NCBI GenBank assembly: GCA_026260175.1
Contig: JAKCWW010007906.1
Location: 4,928-27,732 of the forward strand
DNA: 22,805 bases
Reading direction: 5' to 3'
DNA from: Reticulitermes lucifugus
Taxonomy: Eukaryota; Arthropoda; Insecta; Blattodea; Rhinotermitidae
Below are positions 9,133 to 17,663 of this stretch, in pieces. The position numbers were made by a program, and so were the translations under genes. Under the pieces are notes generated by a model. The model made no database searches, was not told where the DNA came from, and saw only the letters and a program-made list of their open reading frames with translations. The stretch's first letter is position 1, and every line of letters starts with the position of its first letter.

Positions 9133-9894
9133 AGTTCAAATGGATTTCATGGTTGAATTAAGCTTAATATATCTTATTTACAATACTTGTTTATAATTCA
9201 AATGATACATATTCTAATCTTCCTTTCTTGACTTATGTAAGTCACAATTATTCCGCTGAACACATATGTAGTGTATATGCTGCATACTCTTTAAAATCTT
9301 GTTTGTTTCTTGCCACAGTAACATACGCCATGCAACCTTCTAATAATATAAAGTTAACCAACTAATTTAAATGATTCATATCCATCTTATTATCAGTAGA
9401 TTATGAAATTTCTGATCTTCAGTGTGCATTATAAAATCAATTTCCTGCAATAATGATACAGACTGTCACAGTAATAACTGGTTTTTATTGTCCCTGATTA
9501 TGAAACTAAAAATCATAAAATCTTTGCTGTCACTTAAAATTGAGATTTTGAAGAATACACCATAACTCCAGCAACTATACAATTTTTCTAATTTGAACAG
9601 TCTGTTAGATTAGCAGACTTAAAAATCTGATTACTGATGAAATCAGAACAAGTTTAAACTTTCCCAAGTGGAAACCACAGGATTAACTCGAATATAAGTT
9701 TACATCTTATGTTAGAATCACATTTGCTATCCCACATTCATTAAATGTACTTCAGATAAATCTGTAACAATTATGAAAAACATTATGGACACGAACATCA
9801 TTTTAGATCTTAAATTACAGTAACTCACTTTGGAGAAAGAAAATAAACTGTTCTGTGTCATCTGCTTCAAAGGTCTGTTATGACATCTGCTCTC
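9130..9894. other. AT-rich intronic-type sequence, no gene seen
   Basis: I searched the minus strand for the WD40 exon that should follow exon C and found none. No transposon is recognised either. Confidence 0.4.
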
Positions 9895-10103
9895 TTTTGG
9901 GATTTTACACACTACAGAATTGTAGTTTCTTACCTACACTTTGGAACAACCTATTAGTCCCATTTTCTTACTGACATTTCAAGACAAACCTATCTGTCCC
10001 ATCTTCAAGAGTCAAGCAGTTGACGCTTGAAGATGGGACCAAAAGGTTTCTCTGAAACGTTGGTAAAAAAAACTACCATTCTACCCTGTGTAAAATCCCA
10101 AAA
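9895..10103. repeat. Long imperfect palindrome (209 bp)
   Basis: The outer arms are exact: TTTTGGGATTTTACACA at 9895-9911 and its reverse complement at 10087-10103. The centre is nearly perfect: 14-bp arms GTCCCATCTTCAAG (9996-10009) and CTTGAAGATGGGAC (10026-10039) enclose a second 5-bp stem (10011-10015 with 10020-10024) and a GCAG loop. The intervening arms are diverged but alignable (TTTCAAGACAAACC against GGTTTCTCTGAAA). It is best read as two head-to-head copies of one short repeat, each carrying a GAAGATGGGAC...TGAAA(T/C)GTnGGTAA motif. A related string occurs on the minus strand at 11205-11240. Confidence 0.75.
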
Positions 10104-10165
10104 CAGTACAGATCTCATTTACACTGTAGTGGAAGCCTAAAATCAGTGATATAATATGTTTTTAT

Positions 10166-10290
10166 TATGAGATGTGAGGTTCTCAGTGGTGCTGCTGAAG
10201 ATTCAGGTCTGGGATGTGATGCTATGTTGATGGGTGATTGCCTTCAAAATGTGGGGAACTACTCACCCAGTGACATAATATCAAATCCCA
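10166..10290 (+). repeat. Probable dispersed repeat fragment
   Basis: The reading MRCEVLSGAAEDSGLGCDAM with a following SPSDIISNPR resembles translated repeat text I recall from termite and cockroach assemblies. It is not a host gene: it is short, has no splice context and lies antisense in the intron after exon C. Family unknown. Confidence 0.3.
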
Positions 10291-10387
10291 GAGGATATGA
10301 ATTTTCCATTTTCGTTATTTTAACTGTACAGCGTGAATTTTATAACCAGTCTTTAAATCAGTATGATAAAAGGTAACATATCTATAC

Positions 10388-10507
10388 CTTGATATTATAC
10401 CTGGCAACTTCCCCAGCCTGAGTCCCGATGTATATTATTCCACAGTTACGGTCCATGCACTGGACTGGACTTCCAACATCAACAGCAATTTGGACCAGTT
10501 CTCCAGT
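10388..10507 (-). CDS. ZNF106: WD40 gene exon C (ZNF106-like), propeller blade
   Basis: This 120-bp internal exon encodes 40 residues: TGELVQIAVDVGSPVQCMDR followed by NCGIIYIGTQAGEVARYNIK. The text has the strand pattern of a WD40 blade (V.CM, then IIYIGTQAGEVARYNI, matching LYVGL.NGTV..FNI in vertebrate ZNF106 as I remember it). The acceptor is TATTTCTTAG ending at 10508 and the donor is GTATAG at 10387-10382. Both introns are phase 0, and the frame continues exactly from exon B. The next exon is not recognised anywhere to the left, so the following intron is at least 10.3 kb within this window. Propeller identity is strong; the ZNF106 name rests on remembered similarity. Confidence 0.75.
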
Positions 10508-11089
10508 CTAAGAAATAATCATACAGTTAGAAACATAAAATTTAAAATTCAAAGTACTGCACTGAATGTATATCTGCTCAAGTGGTAAAAGATTAAACTA
10601 AGTCACTCATGTCAGTGCTTTTACTTGAACCCAACTATGGTCTTGTAGTGTTGTACTTCAATGTTAGCTCATAAATATCACATACAAATGGTACTGCATG
10701 GTACTGTATCATCAGCTACAGTATTTACAAAGCCTGTGCTCCATTTATGTGAGACACAATGTAAAACAGCTATGACTGGCAAATTTCCTTGTACACAGAT
10801 AAATAGCACAAAGAATGATATAAAATTACTACACAATAATGCACATAAAACTACAAAATTTGGTCAGAAAATAAATTTACATGACATATAACTGCGTGAA
10901 GAACCTACATTGAAGCAAAAACTTAGTGGCCACAAATTTAAAAAAAAGCAGAAGGCAGGAATAATTTTAACACAATAGCTGATAAAACAGGACAAGAATC
11001 TCTACTGATATGGAACAGAAAAGCTCATCCACGATATGATAAATGCCTCAAATATGGTGGGGACTATGTATAAAAAGCAGTACCATTAA
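10508..11089. other. Intron, no feature recognised
   Basis: AT-rich sequence between exon C and a dispersed repeat. The plus-strand ORF at 10661-10891 has no recognisable domain. Confidence 0.5.
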
Positions 11090-11400
11090 AATTGTATGTT
11101 TCGTTATGAATCACAGCCTGACTTCAGGCTTCCGCTGCAATGTTGATGAGATCTGCGGTCTTCTGGGATATTACGCAGCGTCGTATGGTAATTGTTTACC
11201 GACATTTAGGGACAACGTATCAGTCCATCTTCACAGGTCACGAGTCAGAGTAGGAAAGAAAGAAAGCCAGCAACCTATAACGTAGATTCATAGGGAAAGT
11301 GCGCTCGGGGTAGCAATCAGTAGGCGTGATGACAGCCAATAGGGTAGAACCAGGGTGAGAGAGGTGTGGATACAGACAACGTAAGGGAGCTACGGGGTAC
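11090..11400 (+). repeat. Dispersed repeat with a conserved small ORF (relic)
   Basis: The reading MNHSLTSGFRCNVDEICGLL followed by GYYAASYGNCLPTFRDNVSV (11107-11225) matches a phrase I recall as frequent in cockroach and termite predicted proteins of repeat origin. It lies antisense inside the host gene's intron. On the minus strand, 11240-11205 reads GTGAAGATGGAC...GTCC...AAATGTCGGTAA, the same motif as in the palindrome at 9895-10103. GC content is higher here than in the surroundings. Function unknown. Confidence 0.45.
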
Positions 11401-11439
11401 CGAGAATGCGATCAGCTAAGACAGCTGGAAAAAACATAT

Positions 11440-11835
11440 ATGGAATAGAGTAACAGTACGGGAGGAAAATATAAAGATATAGCTAAATAAATAAAATACA
11501 AATAAACCAACAGTAAAAATTAAAAACAAAAATAAATAAATTAGAAGAAAAAAAATTAAAAGAGTATGGGGGAGGGGGAAGAGATAATACAGAATATAAA
11601 ATGTATAAAAATAAATCAATCAATAAAATAACAAAGGTGAATACAAAAAGTAGGAATAAAAAGGAAAAGGAACCAGACAGCAGATGGAGGAAAAGAAAGA
11701 GGGGGGGGGGGGGGAGAGCATCTACAGCCAGAGGGAAGAAAGAGAATGATAGAAACAGGTGCAGCTAAAGGAAAAGCAGCACTGGGAAATGGGAGAACGT
11801 GGAAGAGGAAGAGGGAGAATGTGGTCCTCAAAAGG
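11440..11835. repeat. Purine-rich low-complexity tract with a 14-G run
   Basis: The plus strand is almost all A and G over about 400 bp, including a G run at about 11700-11714. The long minus-strand ORFs rich in Phe/Leu/Tyr and Pro here are artefacts of the pyrimidine-rich complement. Confidence 0.8.
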
Positions 11836-12304
11836 ACCATGGACTAGTCACCAACAAGCAGTGAATATTTTCCCGAAGTCTTTCATCAGATATAATTCCA
11901 TGACCAAACAGTAAATCACACTAGTTTCACTTGCCTTACAAGTTTCTGTGTCTACCATGTTGGTAGTACTGGGTGTAAGAAATTAAGAAGTACAGCACTG
12001 GAGTTTTCGCCATCATATAATCCTCATATTAGTTTCATAAAAATCATTCACATGGCTAAAATCCTGATATGAGTCTACTATCTTCTGTTTTCAGAAAATA
12101 CAGTCTAAAAAGTATCTTCTTGGCTATGCTGAAAAACACAAAATCACTGAGAGAGAGATTCAAGTCTTCTAGCATGTGATACTGTGTCACTGGGAGAGTA
12201 GTTCCTCCCGGCTCAAAGGATCGTAATGCAGTCATTTTCAAGGTCAAGCAGTCCAAGACAAATAGCCATGCATGAAAACAGTGCAGTGTTGAGCTGATCA
12301 CTGC
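11836..12304. other. Intron, no clear feature
   Basis: No domain is recognised. The end may include more degraded N-terminal sequence of the Penelope-like element that follows. Confidence 0.35.
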
Positions 12305-12998
12305 CTGGTACCCAACACAGGAGCTAGTGGGGCAGGGATGCAGGTCACAGTGCTCAAACCGTTGACTACAATAAGAAGATTGGTGCCCTGCTGGAAGACC
12401 CATCCTAGAGAAGGTTCGGAAAGGATCCCCACCAAGACTGTCAAATGCAAGATCACTCTTCTCAAGAAGACCTTATGGTTGCAAAGAGGTGCCAACAACA
12501 GTGTCTGCATGGTTCAAGGCCTCTGAGGCTCTATGGACTCCTAACAATTCACAATGAGGGAATCCCTCTGAGGACTATTCTGGGCAATATTGAGCTCCTA
12601 CCTATCAGCTGTCCCAGCATCTAACAAGAGTGCAGCACCCCCGTGTGAGGAACTTGTTACACCATGAGTTTGTACACATGCTGCAGACTATGAGTGAGAT
12701 CAGACAGCATCATGAACAGCTTCAACACATTTTCTCTATTCAACAGAATGCCAATTAGGACAGCCTTAAACATCCTCAGCCAACACTTTGTGGAAATCAT
12801 CCTGGTCGTGTTCTGTCACATCCTAATCTCCTAATACTTCAGCTTTGGTGGACAGTTATAAGAGGAAACTGATGGATTGGCTATGGAATCAACAATTTTT
12901 CTATGATCCCTGACTTCTACAAGGAGGACCCTGAGGAAAATGCATCAGAGCATGCAGCTGTTACCGATGATCTGTGGTTTGAGATCAGATCAGGGTTA
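12305..12998 (+). pseudogene. Penelope-like element reverse transcriptase, truncated and frameshifted
   Basis: Blocks of Penelope RT appear in order on the plus strand in changing frames. RDAGHSAQTVDYNKKIGALL is at about 12333-12393 (family: ADKGN.TVV....Y..K). KDP plus a TVKCKITLL stretch follows. RPLRLYGLLTIHNEGIPLRT is at about 12517-12576 (family: P..YGLPKIHK...PLRP). FSLFNRMPIRTALNILSQHF is at about 12733-12792 (family: DV.SLFT..P). YFSFGGQL..ETDGLAMES then falls at about 12835-12893, and DFYKEDPEENA after it. Several stops and frameshifts are present. The copy ends before the (Y/F)VDD active-site block and the GIY-YIG endonuclease, where a long microsatellite begins. It lies antisense in the host intron. 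Hammerhead motifs are a known companion of Penelope-like elements, which makes the modules elsewhere in the window more interesting. Confidence 0.8.
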
Positions 12999-13008
12999 TG
13001 CTTGACAG

Positions 13009-13152
<144 letters not shown>

Positions 13153-13865
13153 CATATTTTGGTGGAAGGTACTTTTCTCCAGAAAATCGGTACATGTATG
13201 TTACAATTCCTACAAAAGAATTATCATACACATCAAGGACAACAAACACTGTGCTCATTGCCACTTATACCAGAATTCAATCCATAACCTGAAGAAAAAA
13301 TATGTACACAACCTCTCAACGTGTTCACCCTAGTGATTTGGCATGGACAGCAAAGAAATTACAATAATTATATCTTCCTCAGATGAAATGATAAATTTGG
13401 TGAAAAGGACATGACAGTGGACACTATCACAAGATTTGCCACTACTGACACTCAATCACTCACTCACTCACTCACACATGCGTGTGATCCCCATCCACCT
13501 CTCCCATCTGTCATTTGATTTCAATAGAGTGGTTTGCCGAACCAGTAGCATCAACACTCCTTTGCTTGGTACATATTTCACTGACAACCATTTCATCTCC
13601 ATATTATACTACATAATTTTTATCTACCAATGTGTTATCAATAGCCTCCTACACACACTTATTTCTTTCCTTTCAGGATGGTGACATACTACATACTATC
13701 TACATATATCATTCATTACAAAAAAAAACACAAACACTGTATTTTAAACTTTAGTGTGTATTTTAAACCATGTATTTTTAAAACTTAATATTTTAAATTA
13801 TTTTACATCTGTGCATTGGTTCACAAACTTTCGTAATATCTTGATGTAGCCATCCTTTTTAACAC
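13153..13865. other. Intron, includes a short (CACT)n run
   Basis: No gene is seen. A CACT tandem run lies at about 13455-13474. Sequence from about 13740 to 13865 is loosely similar to 430-526 and belongs to the same repeat as the two hammerhead-like modules. Confidence 0.45.
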
Positions 13866-13911
13866 ACCTCCCTGAGGATGGCCACATGAGTGGCCAAAAC
13901 ATGTAGGAGGT
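13866..13911 (+). ncRNA. Hammerhead-ribozyme-like module (best-preserved copy)
   Basis: The order of parts is that of a type-I hammerhead. A 5' arm ACCTCC (13866-13871) pairs perfectly with GGAGGT (13906-13911). The core CTGAGGA (13872-13878) fits CUGANGA. A 6-bp stem GGCCAC/GTGGCC with an ATGA loop (13880-13895) is preceded by one unpaired T. Then come AAAAC (13896-13900) in place of GAAAC, and ACATGT followed by A, giving a GUA triplet just before the closing arm. ACATGT is self-complementary, so stem III could form only between two molecules, as proposed for very short stem-III hammerheads. The G12 to A change fits CpG decay (CG to CA) and would impair cleavage. The assignment as a ribozyme relic is inference. 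Confidence 0.45.
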
Positions 13912-13984
13912 ACACTATGTTATAACATATCTTCATACATTTATGTGCATTTGTTGGTTTTAACTATCATATCTAACTTCTATT

Positions 13985-14165
13985 CTGTTTGGACAGAGAA
14001 AGCAATGAGGTCACAAAAAAGAAGAGAGATCCTTCTAGCTGGAAGAAAAACATTAATAAAGAAAGAAAGAAACATGGACAGAACACACTGATGAGAAGCA
14101 AGGTCTGTAAGGGAAGGAAAGGACTGCAAGATTGGTTTCACATACAAATGTGTATGTACTTCAGG
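13985..14165 (+). pseudogene. Fragment of an unclassified insect WKKN-type ORF
   Basis: The reading SNEVTKKKRDPSSWKKNINK then ERKKHGQ resembles a Lys/Arg-rich W(K)(K)N segment found in several predicted insect proteins of unknown, possibly transposon-linked, origin. After a frame change the next codons give DCKIGFTYKC, matching the C..C...KC pattern that usually follows. The preceding bases end TTTGGACAG, which could be an old splice acceptor. It is antisense to the host gene and frameshifted, so probably dead. I cannot name the family. Confidence 0.35.
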
Positions 14166-14810
14166 CAGTGACATGGGCTCAATAGGCACTTCAGGAAATT
14201 AATAGTTGGTTAAAAAAAATTGTTCTAAGTATGTTACTCATCAGAAAAAGGCCCATACTTGCACTTCAACTAAGAAGTCTTGAAAAAAGTTCTCTTCTTA
14301 TATTTACACTTTTTTGTAGTAAAAAAATAACTTGTTTGGGTCTGTAAGGAATTTTTCCTGACATCCCTAGATTTAAAGGAAGAAATAATGTACTGTTTCT
14401 CTGATCATGTCCAAAAAATGATACTACATCCTCCTCTGAAACAGAAATTTCCCAGTCAGTGAAAATTACAGTCAAGGCCTGACAAGGTAAGAGAGAATTT
14501 CACATCTTTTCCTGTAACAGGATCTCACTACTGTCACACTTCCTGAAGTCATCAACACCTAGCATCTGAAATGTATGTCTCAAGAATGTGTATGTTATAC
14601 AAAGACTGCACAACTGATTCAGTGAAGCACTGTATGTAGAGGGAAATTCAATCTCAGATTCCCTACACATGTCCCCCCATACAAATAACTCTGTGCCAGT
14701 TGTGAGGAATTTACACATAAACTAAACCCCACATCAGAGAACATTCCCCAATCCCCCAGACAGTTGAGACAGAACCATTAGGAACTCGGGCAACAAAATG
14801 TGTCACAAAC
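14166..14810. other. Intron next to exon B, no gene seen
   Basis: The minus-strand ORFs at 14266-14475 and 14500-14718 have no WD40 pattern and no matching splice sites, so I treat this as intron. Confidence 0.5.
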
Positions 14811-15047
14811 CTTGAATCTAAAACTCCGAAGATGCCCATCAAGAGAACCAGTGAAAAATGAGTCAGGTGACAACCGTTCTGCAACTTCTAACTCACTGTT
14901 AACACTGCTGTTACTGCATTCAATAACACATAAACAGGTGACAGCACCATTATGGCCTTCAAATTTCCTCTTAAACTTCCCACTCTTCAATGAGTAGCAG
15001 TACACATTTCCATCCTCAGATGCAGCCAGCACATGTCTGCCTACAGT
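14811..15047 (-). CDS. ZNF106: WD40 gene exon B (ZNF106-like), end of blade 1 and blade 2
   Basis: This 237-bp internal exon encodes 79 residues. It opens TVGRHVLAASEDGNVYCYSL, which completes the blade begun by exon A. FKRKFEGHNGAVTCLCVIE carries the GH of the next WD repeat, a loop of about 20 residues (SNSSVNSELEVAERLSPDS) follows, and it ends SFFTGSLDGHLRSFRFK, a blade strand pair. The acceptor is GGTTCTTTCAG ending at 15048 and the donor is GTTTGT at 14810-14805. Both junctions are phase 0, so exon A ...VLDIK joins TVGRH without a break. WD40 propellers of this kind are protein-binding platforms. ZNF106 is known as an RNA-binding, nuclear-speckle-linked protein in vertebrates, but nothing here tests that role in insects. 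Confidence 0.85.
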
Positions 15048-15146
15048 CTGAAAGAACCATCACAGTTAATACAGGAAGTATTGTAAGACACTTGCTATGG
15101 TACAGTACTTTCTCTGTACCCACACCCCTAAATTAATAATAAAACA

Positions 15147-15244
15147 CAGTGGAACCCCACCTAATGTCCTTCAGTTTAAGACCTTCCATCATTTAACAAA
15201 TAAATGTAATAATCACCGGTTAATATTTTAGGGGGGTTTCACTG
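15147..15244. mobile_element. Small pogo/Tigger-like MITE (98 bp)
   Basis: It begins CAGTGGAACCCCACCTAA. The right end, read inverted, begins CAGTGAAACCCCCCTAA. The ends therefore match closely and resemble the CAGT(G/A)(G/A)AACCCC ends of Tigger-type elements. No TA is left at the flanks, which look mutated. It sits 100 bp upstream of exon B in the intron. Confidence 0.6.
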
Positions 15245-15489
15245 AACATAGTGTTCATGATGGTAAACTTCAATATTTATACAACAGTAATACTCATGTG
15301 TAACCACATGTAGATATCAAGTGACTGAAATAAGCCCTTTTACTGTGTAAAACACTTAACTCAGAAAAAGCATAATCATCCCCTTTTATCTTCAACTGTA
15401 ACACGCCATTGTGCTCCATGACAAATACTGGAGAAGTTTCCAGGAAAAGTTCCCAGAATTGTAGAGAAAAGGAAACATAAAACCTAACC

Positions 15490-15851
15490 TAGCCACCATC
15501 AATATACTGCTCTTTTGCACATAGACACTTGCTCCAGCATCACTGCCATTGCTGGAAGCACATCTGGAAGACATCTTCTAGGATGGATGTGACACCTGCT
15601 GTCACTTTCTTTTGAATTTCTTTTACTGAAGCAAAACAATGACCTTTCAGCCCAATCTTGAGTCTCAGGAAGAGTCAGATGTTGCAGAAAGTGAGATCTG
15701 GATATAACCATGGCTGGGAAAAGGATGGAATTTGATTCTTCACCAAGAATTGTTGCACTGCCAGGGAGGTGTAACAAGGAACATCACTGCGGTACAATAT
15801 CCAAACTTTCTTTTATTATTATTATCCAACAAATGCACTTAATTATAACAG

Positions 15852-15903
<52 letters not shown>

Positions 15904-16125
15904 TGATAATTAAGTACATCTGTTGGAAAAAAATAAAAAATAAAATTATAAATTTCCCGGCTTTTTTCACTGAACACCATCCCTCAAAATGCTTCAGTAC
16001 TTCAATTTAAAAAGCAGAATTCATCCTTTGTCTTGCAGGGACAAACCAACAGAACACTACACCCAAGTCTTCATTGTTCCTCAACGTTGTTGGTCTGCCG
16101 CTGCACTCCTCATCTTCTAGTTAAC
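15490..16125 (-). pseudogene. Third mariner-family transposase, deleted and invaded by a microsatellite
   Basis: Reading right to left on the minus strand, N-terminal text matches DEECSGRPTTLRNNED (about 16110-16062). A part like FVPARQRMNSAF and a KHFEGW..VKK segment come before a gap at 15811-15960 made of (TAA)n sequence. C-terminal text then resumes: VPCYTSLAVQQFLVKNQIP, WLYPDLTFCNI, LKIGLKGHCFASVKEIQKKV, and FQMCFQQWQ..WSKCLCAKEQ followed by YIDGG (about 15785-15500). The order and spacing fit a mariner lineage ending in (Y/F)(F/I)(E/D)G. Stops and the lost middle section make it dead. It is distinct in sequence from the mariners at 2965-4480 and 5792-7110. Confidence 0.7.
15825..15927. 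repeat. Foldback: 26-bp inverted arms around (TAA)n
   Basis: The left arm 15825-15850 (starts TCCAACAAATGCACTT) and the right arm 15902-15927 are inverted copies with 3 mismatches in 26. Between them lie about 16 TAA/AAT units. More TTA units flank the left arm at 15812-15824. It interrupts the mariner remnant. Confidence 0.75.
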
Positions 16126-16171
16126 TTGACCATGTTTAAATCGGTGGAATCAGTTGAATACAGCCAACTTC

Positions 16172-16500
16172 TTAAAAACACTTCCACTTCATGGCTAACT
16201 GTGACATACTAATGTATCTCAAACTTTTCCAACTTGTTTCACAGAATGTACAGTCTACCCCTGTGAGCTCTGCCCCTCTTACTTCAACAGGAAGAACATT
16301 TATCTCAGTACGACTGAATTCCAAAAATTTTTTCGATTCGCCCACATATATAAAAAGGTAACACCTTTCTAACAGGCTGGTGTGTAGGGCTGACAACCTT
16401 ACCACCTTCATGTGCCAACTGTCTAGAAATTCTGGGGGCGTCAACCTCCTGGGGCCCTGAGGGCCTGTCCAGGCCTGTAATGGGATAGCTTTCCCTTTAA
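16172..16500 (-). repeat. Dispersed repeat with translated similarity to common cockroach/termite repeat text
   Basis: On the minus strand the reading FLDSWHMKVVRLSALHTSLL is close to a phrase (DSRHMKVVRLSALRTGRLYP) I recall from many Blattodea repeat-derived predictions, preceded by GLDRP.GPQE-like text in another frame. I take it as repeat, not host gene. It is one basis for the organism guess. Confidence 0.45.
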
Positions 16501-16630
16501 CTGCATGCCAAACTACTGCAACGGGTTTTGTATGCTACATAAAAATAGTTGCTTGCTATTTTAATTTTTTTTATTCATATACCTAGACGTGGGATTGCAA
16601 TGTAAAGTAACTCAGCACTGTTTATACAAT

Positions 16631-16675
16631 TTACATGTTTTGCCCCAAAGATGACTGTTACAGTCAAAACATGTT
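16631..16675 (+). ncRNA. Hammerhead-like hairpin (third type, weak)
   Basis: CCAAAGA (16645-16651; two changes from CUGANGA), a GACTG-TTA-CAGTC hairpin (16653-16665), AAAAC (16666-16670) and ATGT follow the same order as at 13866-13911. Here the outer arms ACATGTTTTG and CAAAACATGT are exact inverted copies that include the AAAC. A simple conserved hairpin is therefore as likely as a ribozyme relic. Confidence 0.25.
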
Positions 16676-16789
16676 TTAAGTTAGAAAAAAACCATAATAA
16701 AAACCATAAAAAACGTTCTAGTTAAGCCATCAGGAAGGTGTTACATTCCACAACCCCCCATTTATGTTTGTTTATCCCTGACAATTATG

Positions 16790-17663
16790 AATGGCAGAAC
16801 GGGTTCAACCCAGGCAACAAAGGGGGCCTGGTCTAGTACACAGACGGGTCCAAGACCAATAAACGCACTGGTACTGGGGTGTATAGATGGGGCTCGAGAA
16901 GGGGGCACAGCTTCAGTCTTGGGCTCCACACCACAGCATTCCAGACTGAAATATATGCCATTAAGGCTTGTATAATGGAGAATAGAGAAAAGGGTTACAC
17001 AGGTAGAAACATCTATATTCTTTCCGACAGCCAGGCAGCCATCAAGGCTCTTGACAGCTTCCAGATACATTTCAAATTAGTCTGGGACTGCCATCAATCC
17101 CTGGTGAAATGGGCAGAACATAACAGGATCCAACTGGTATGGGTGCTGGGACACATGGGAATTGATGGAATAAAATAGCCGATCAGTTACCCAGACAAGG
17201 CTCCTCACATCCACACAAAGGACCTGAGCCTGCACTTGGTATATGTGCAAAGGTTGCCAGGGGGGTGATCAGGGACTGAACGAGTGGGGAAATACGAGGA
17301 GCATTGGCAGTCCACACGTGGACAAAGGCAGGCTAAGTGCTTTCTTAAAAAACCCTCTGCAAAAGAGCTCGTGAATTGCTCAATCTGAGCAGAAAACAGC
17401 TAAGAATAATGACAGGGTTGCTAACAGGACACCGTCATTTAAAAGGACACCTACTTAATCTGGGGCTGGTAAACAGTCCCGAGTGTGATAGATGCAAGCA
17501 AGAATCTCAAACGGCTTCACACGTTCTTTGTGACTGTGAGGCTTTGACCACACTAAGATTCAAACACCTGGGTCGTCATTTTATGAAACCTGGTGACTTT
17601 GAAGACATCTCTGTCAGTAACATACTGCACTTTGTTCAAGGTGTAGGACTGCTGAATGAATGA
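16790..17663 (+). pseudogene. Non-LTR retrotransposon RNase H and C-terminal region, broken
   Basis: The plus strand reads YTDGSKTNKRTGTGVYRWGS (first catalytic Asp) from about 16847. AFQTEIYAIKACI (Glu), IYILSDSQAAIKALDS (second Asp), and LVWVLGHMGIDG follow, the last being the region around the final Asp/His. A stop at about 17176 and frame changes follow. The C-terminal part is open at 17376-17663: RKQLRIMTGLLTGHRHLKGH, then NSPECDRCKQESQTASHVLC, a Cys/His motif of the kind found at the end of Jockey/I-type ORF2, and GVGLLNE. No RT domain lies upstream, so the copy is 5'-truncated. It lies antisense in the exon A to B intron. Closest in type to insect Jockey-like LINEs. Confidence 0.85.

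Noticed and set aside
11416-11840. Two minus-strand ORFs that look like membrane proteins
   Set aside because: They are the translation of a pyrimidine-rich low-complexity complement, not conserved transmembrane segments.
13436-13684. Direct (CACT)n and other short tandem runs as a possible CRISPR array
   Set aside because: No regularly spaced repeat/spacer structure anywhere, and the window is eukaryotic.
14266-14718. Minus-strand ORFs as possible extra WD40 exons between B and C
   Set aside because: No WD40 pattern and no in-phase splice pair. Exons B and C already join perfectly in phase 0.
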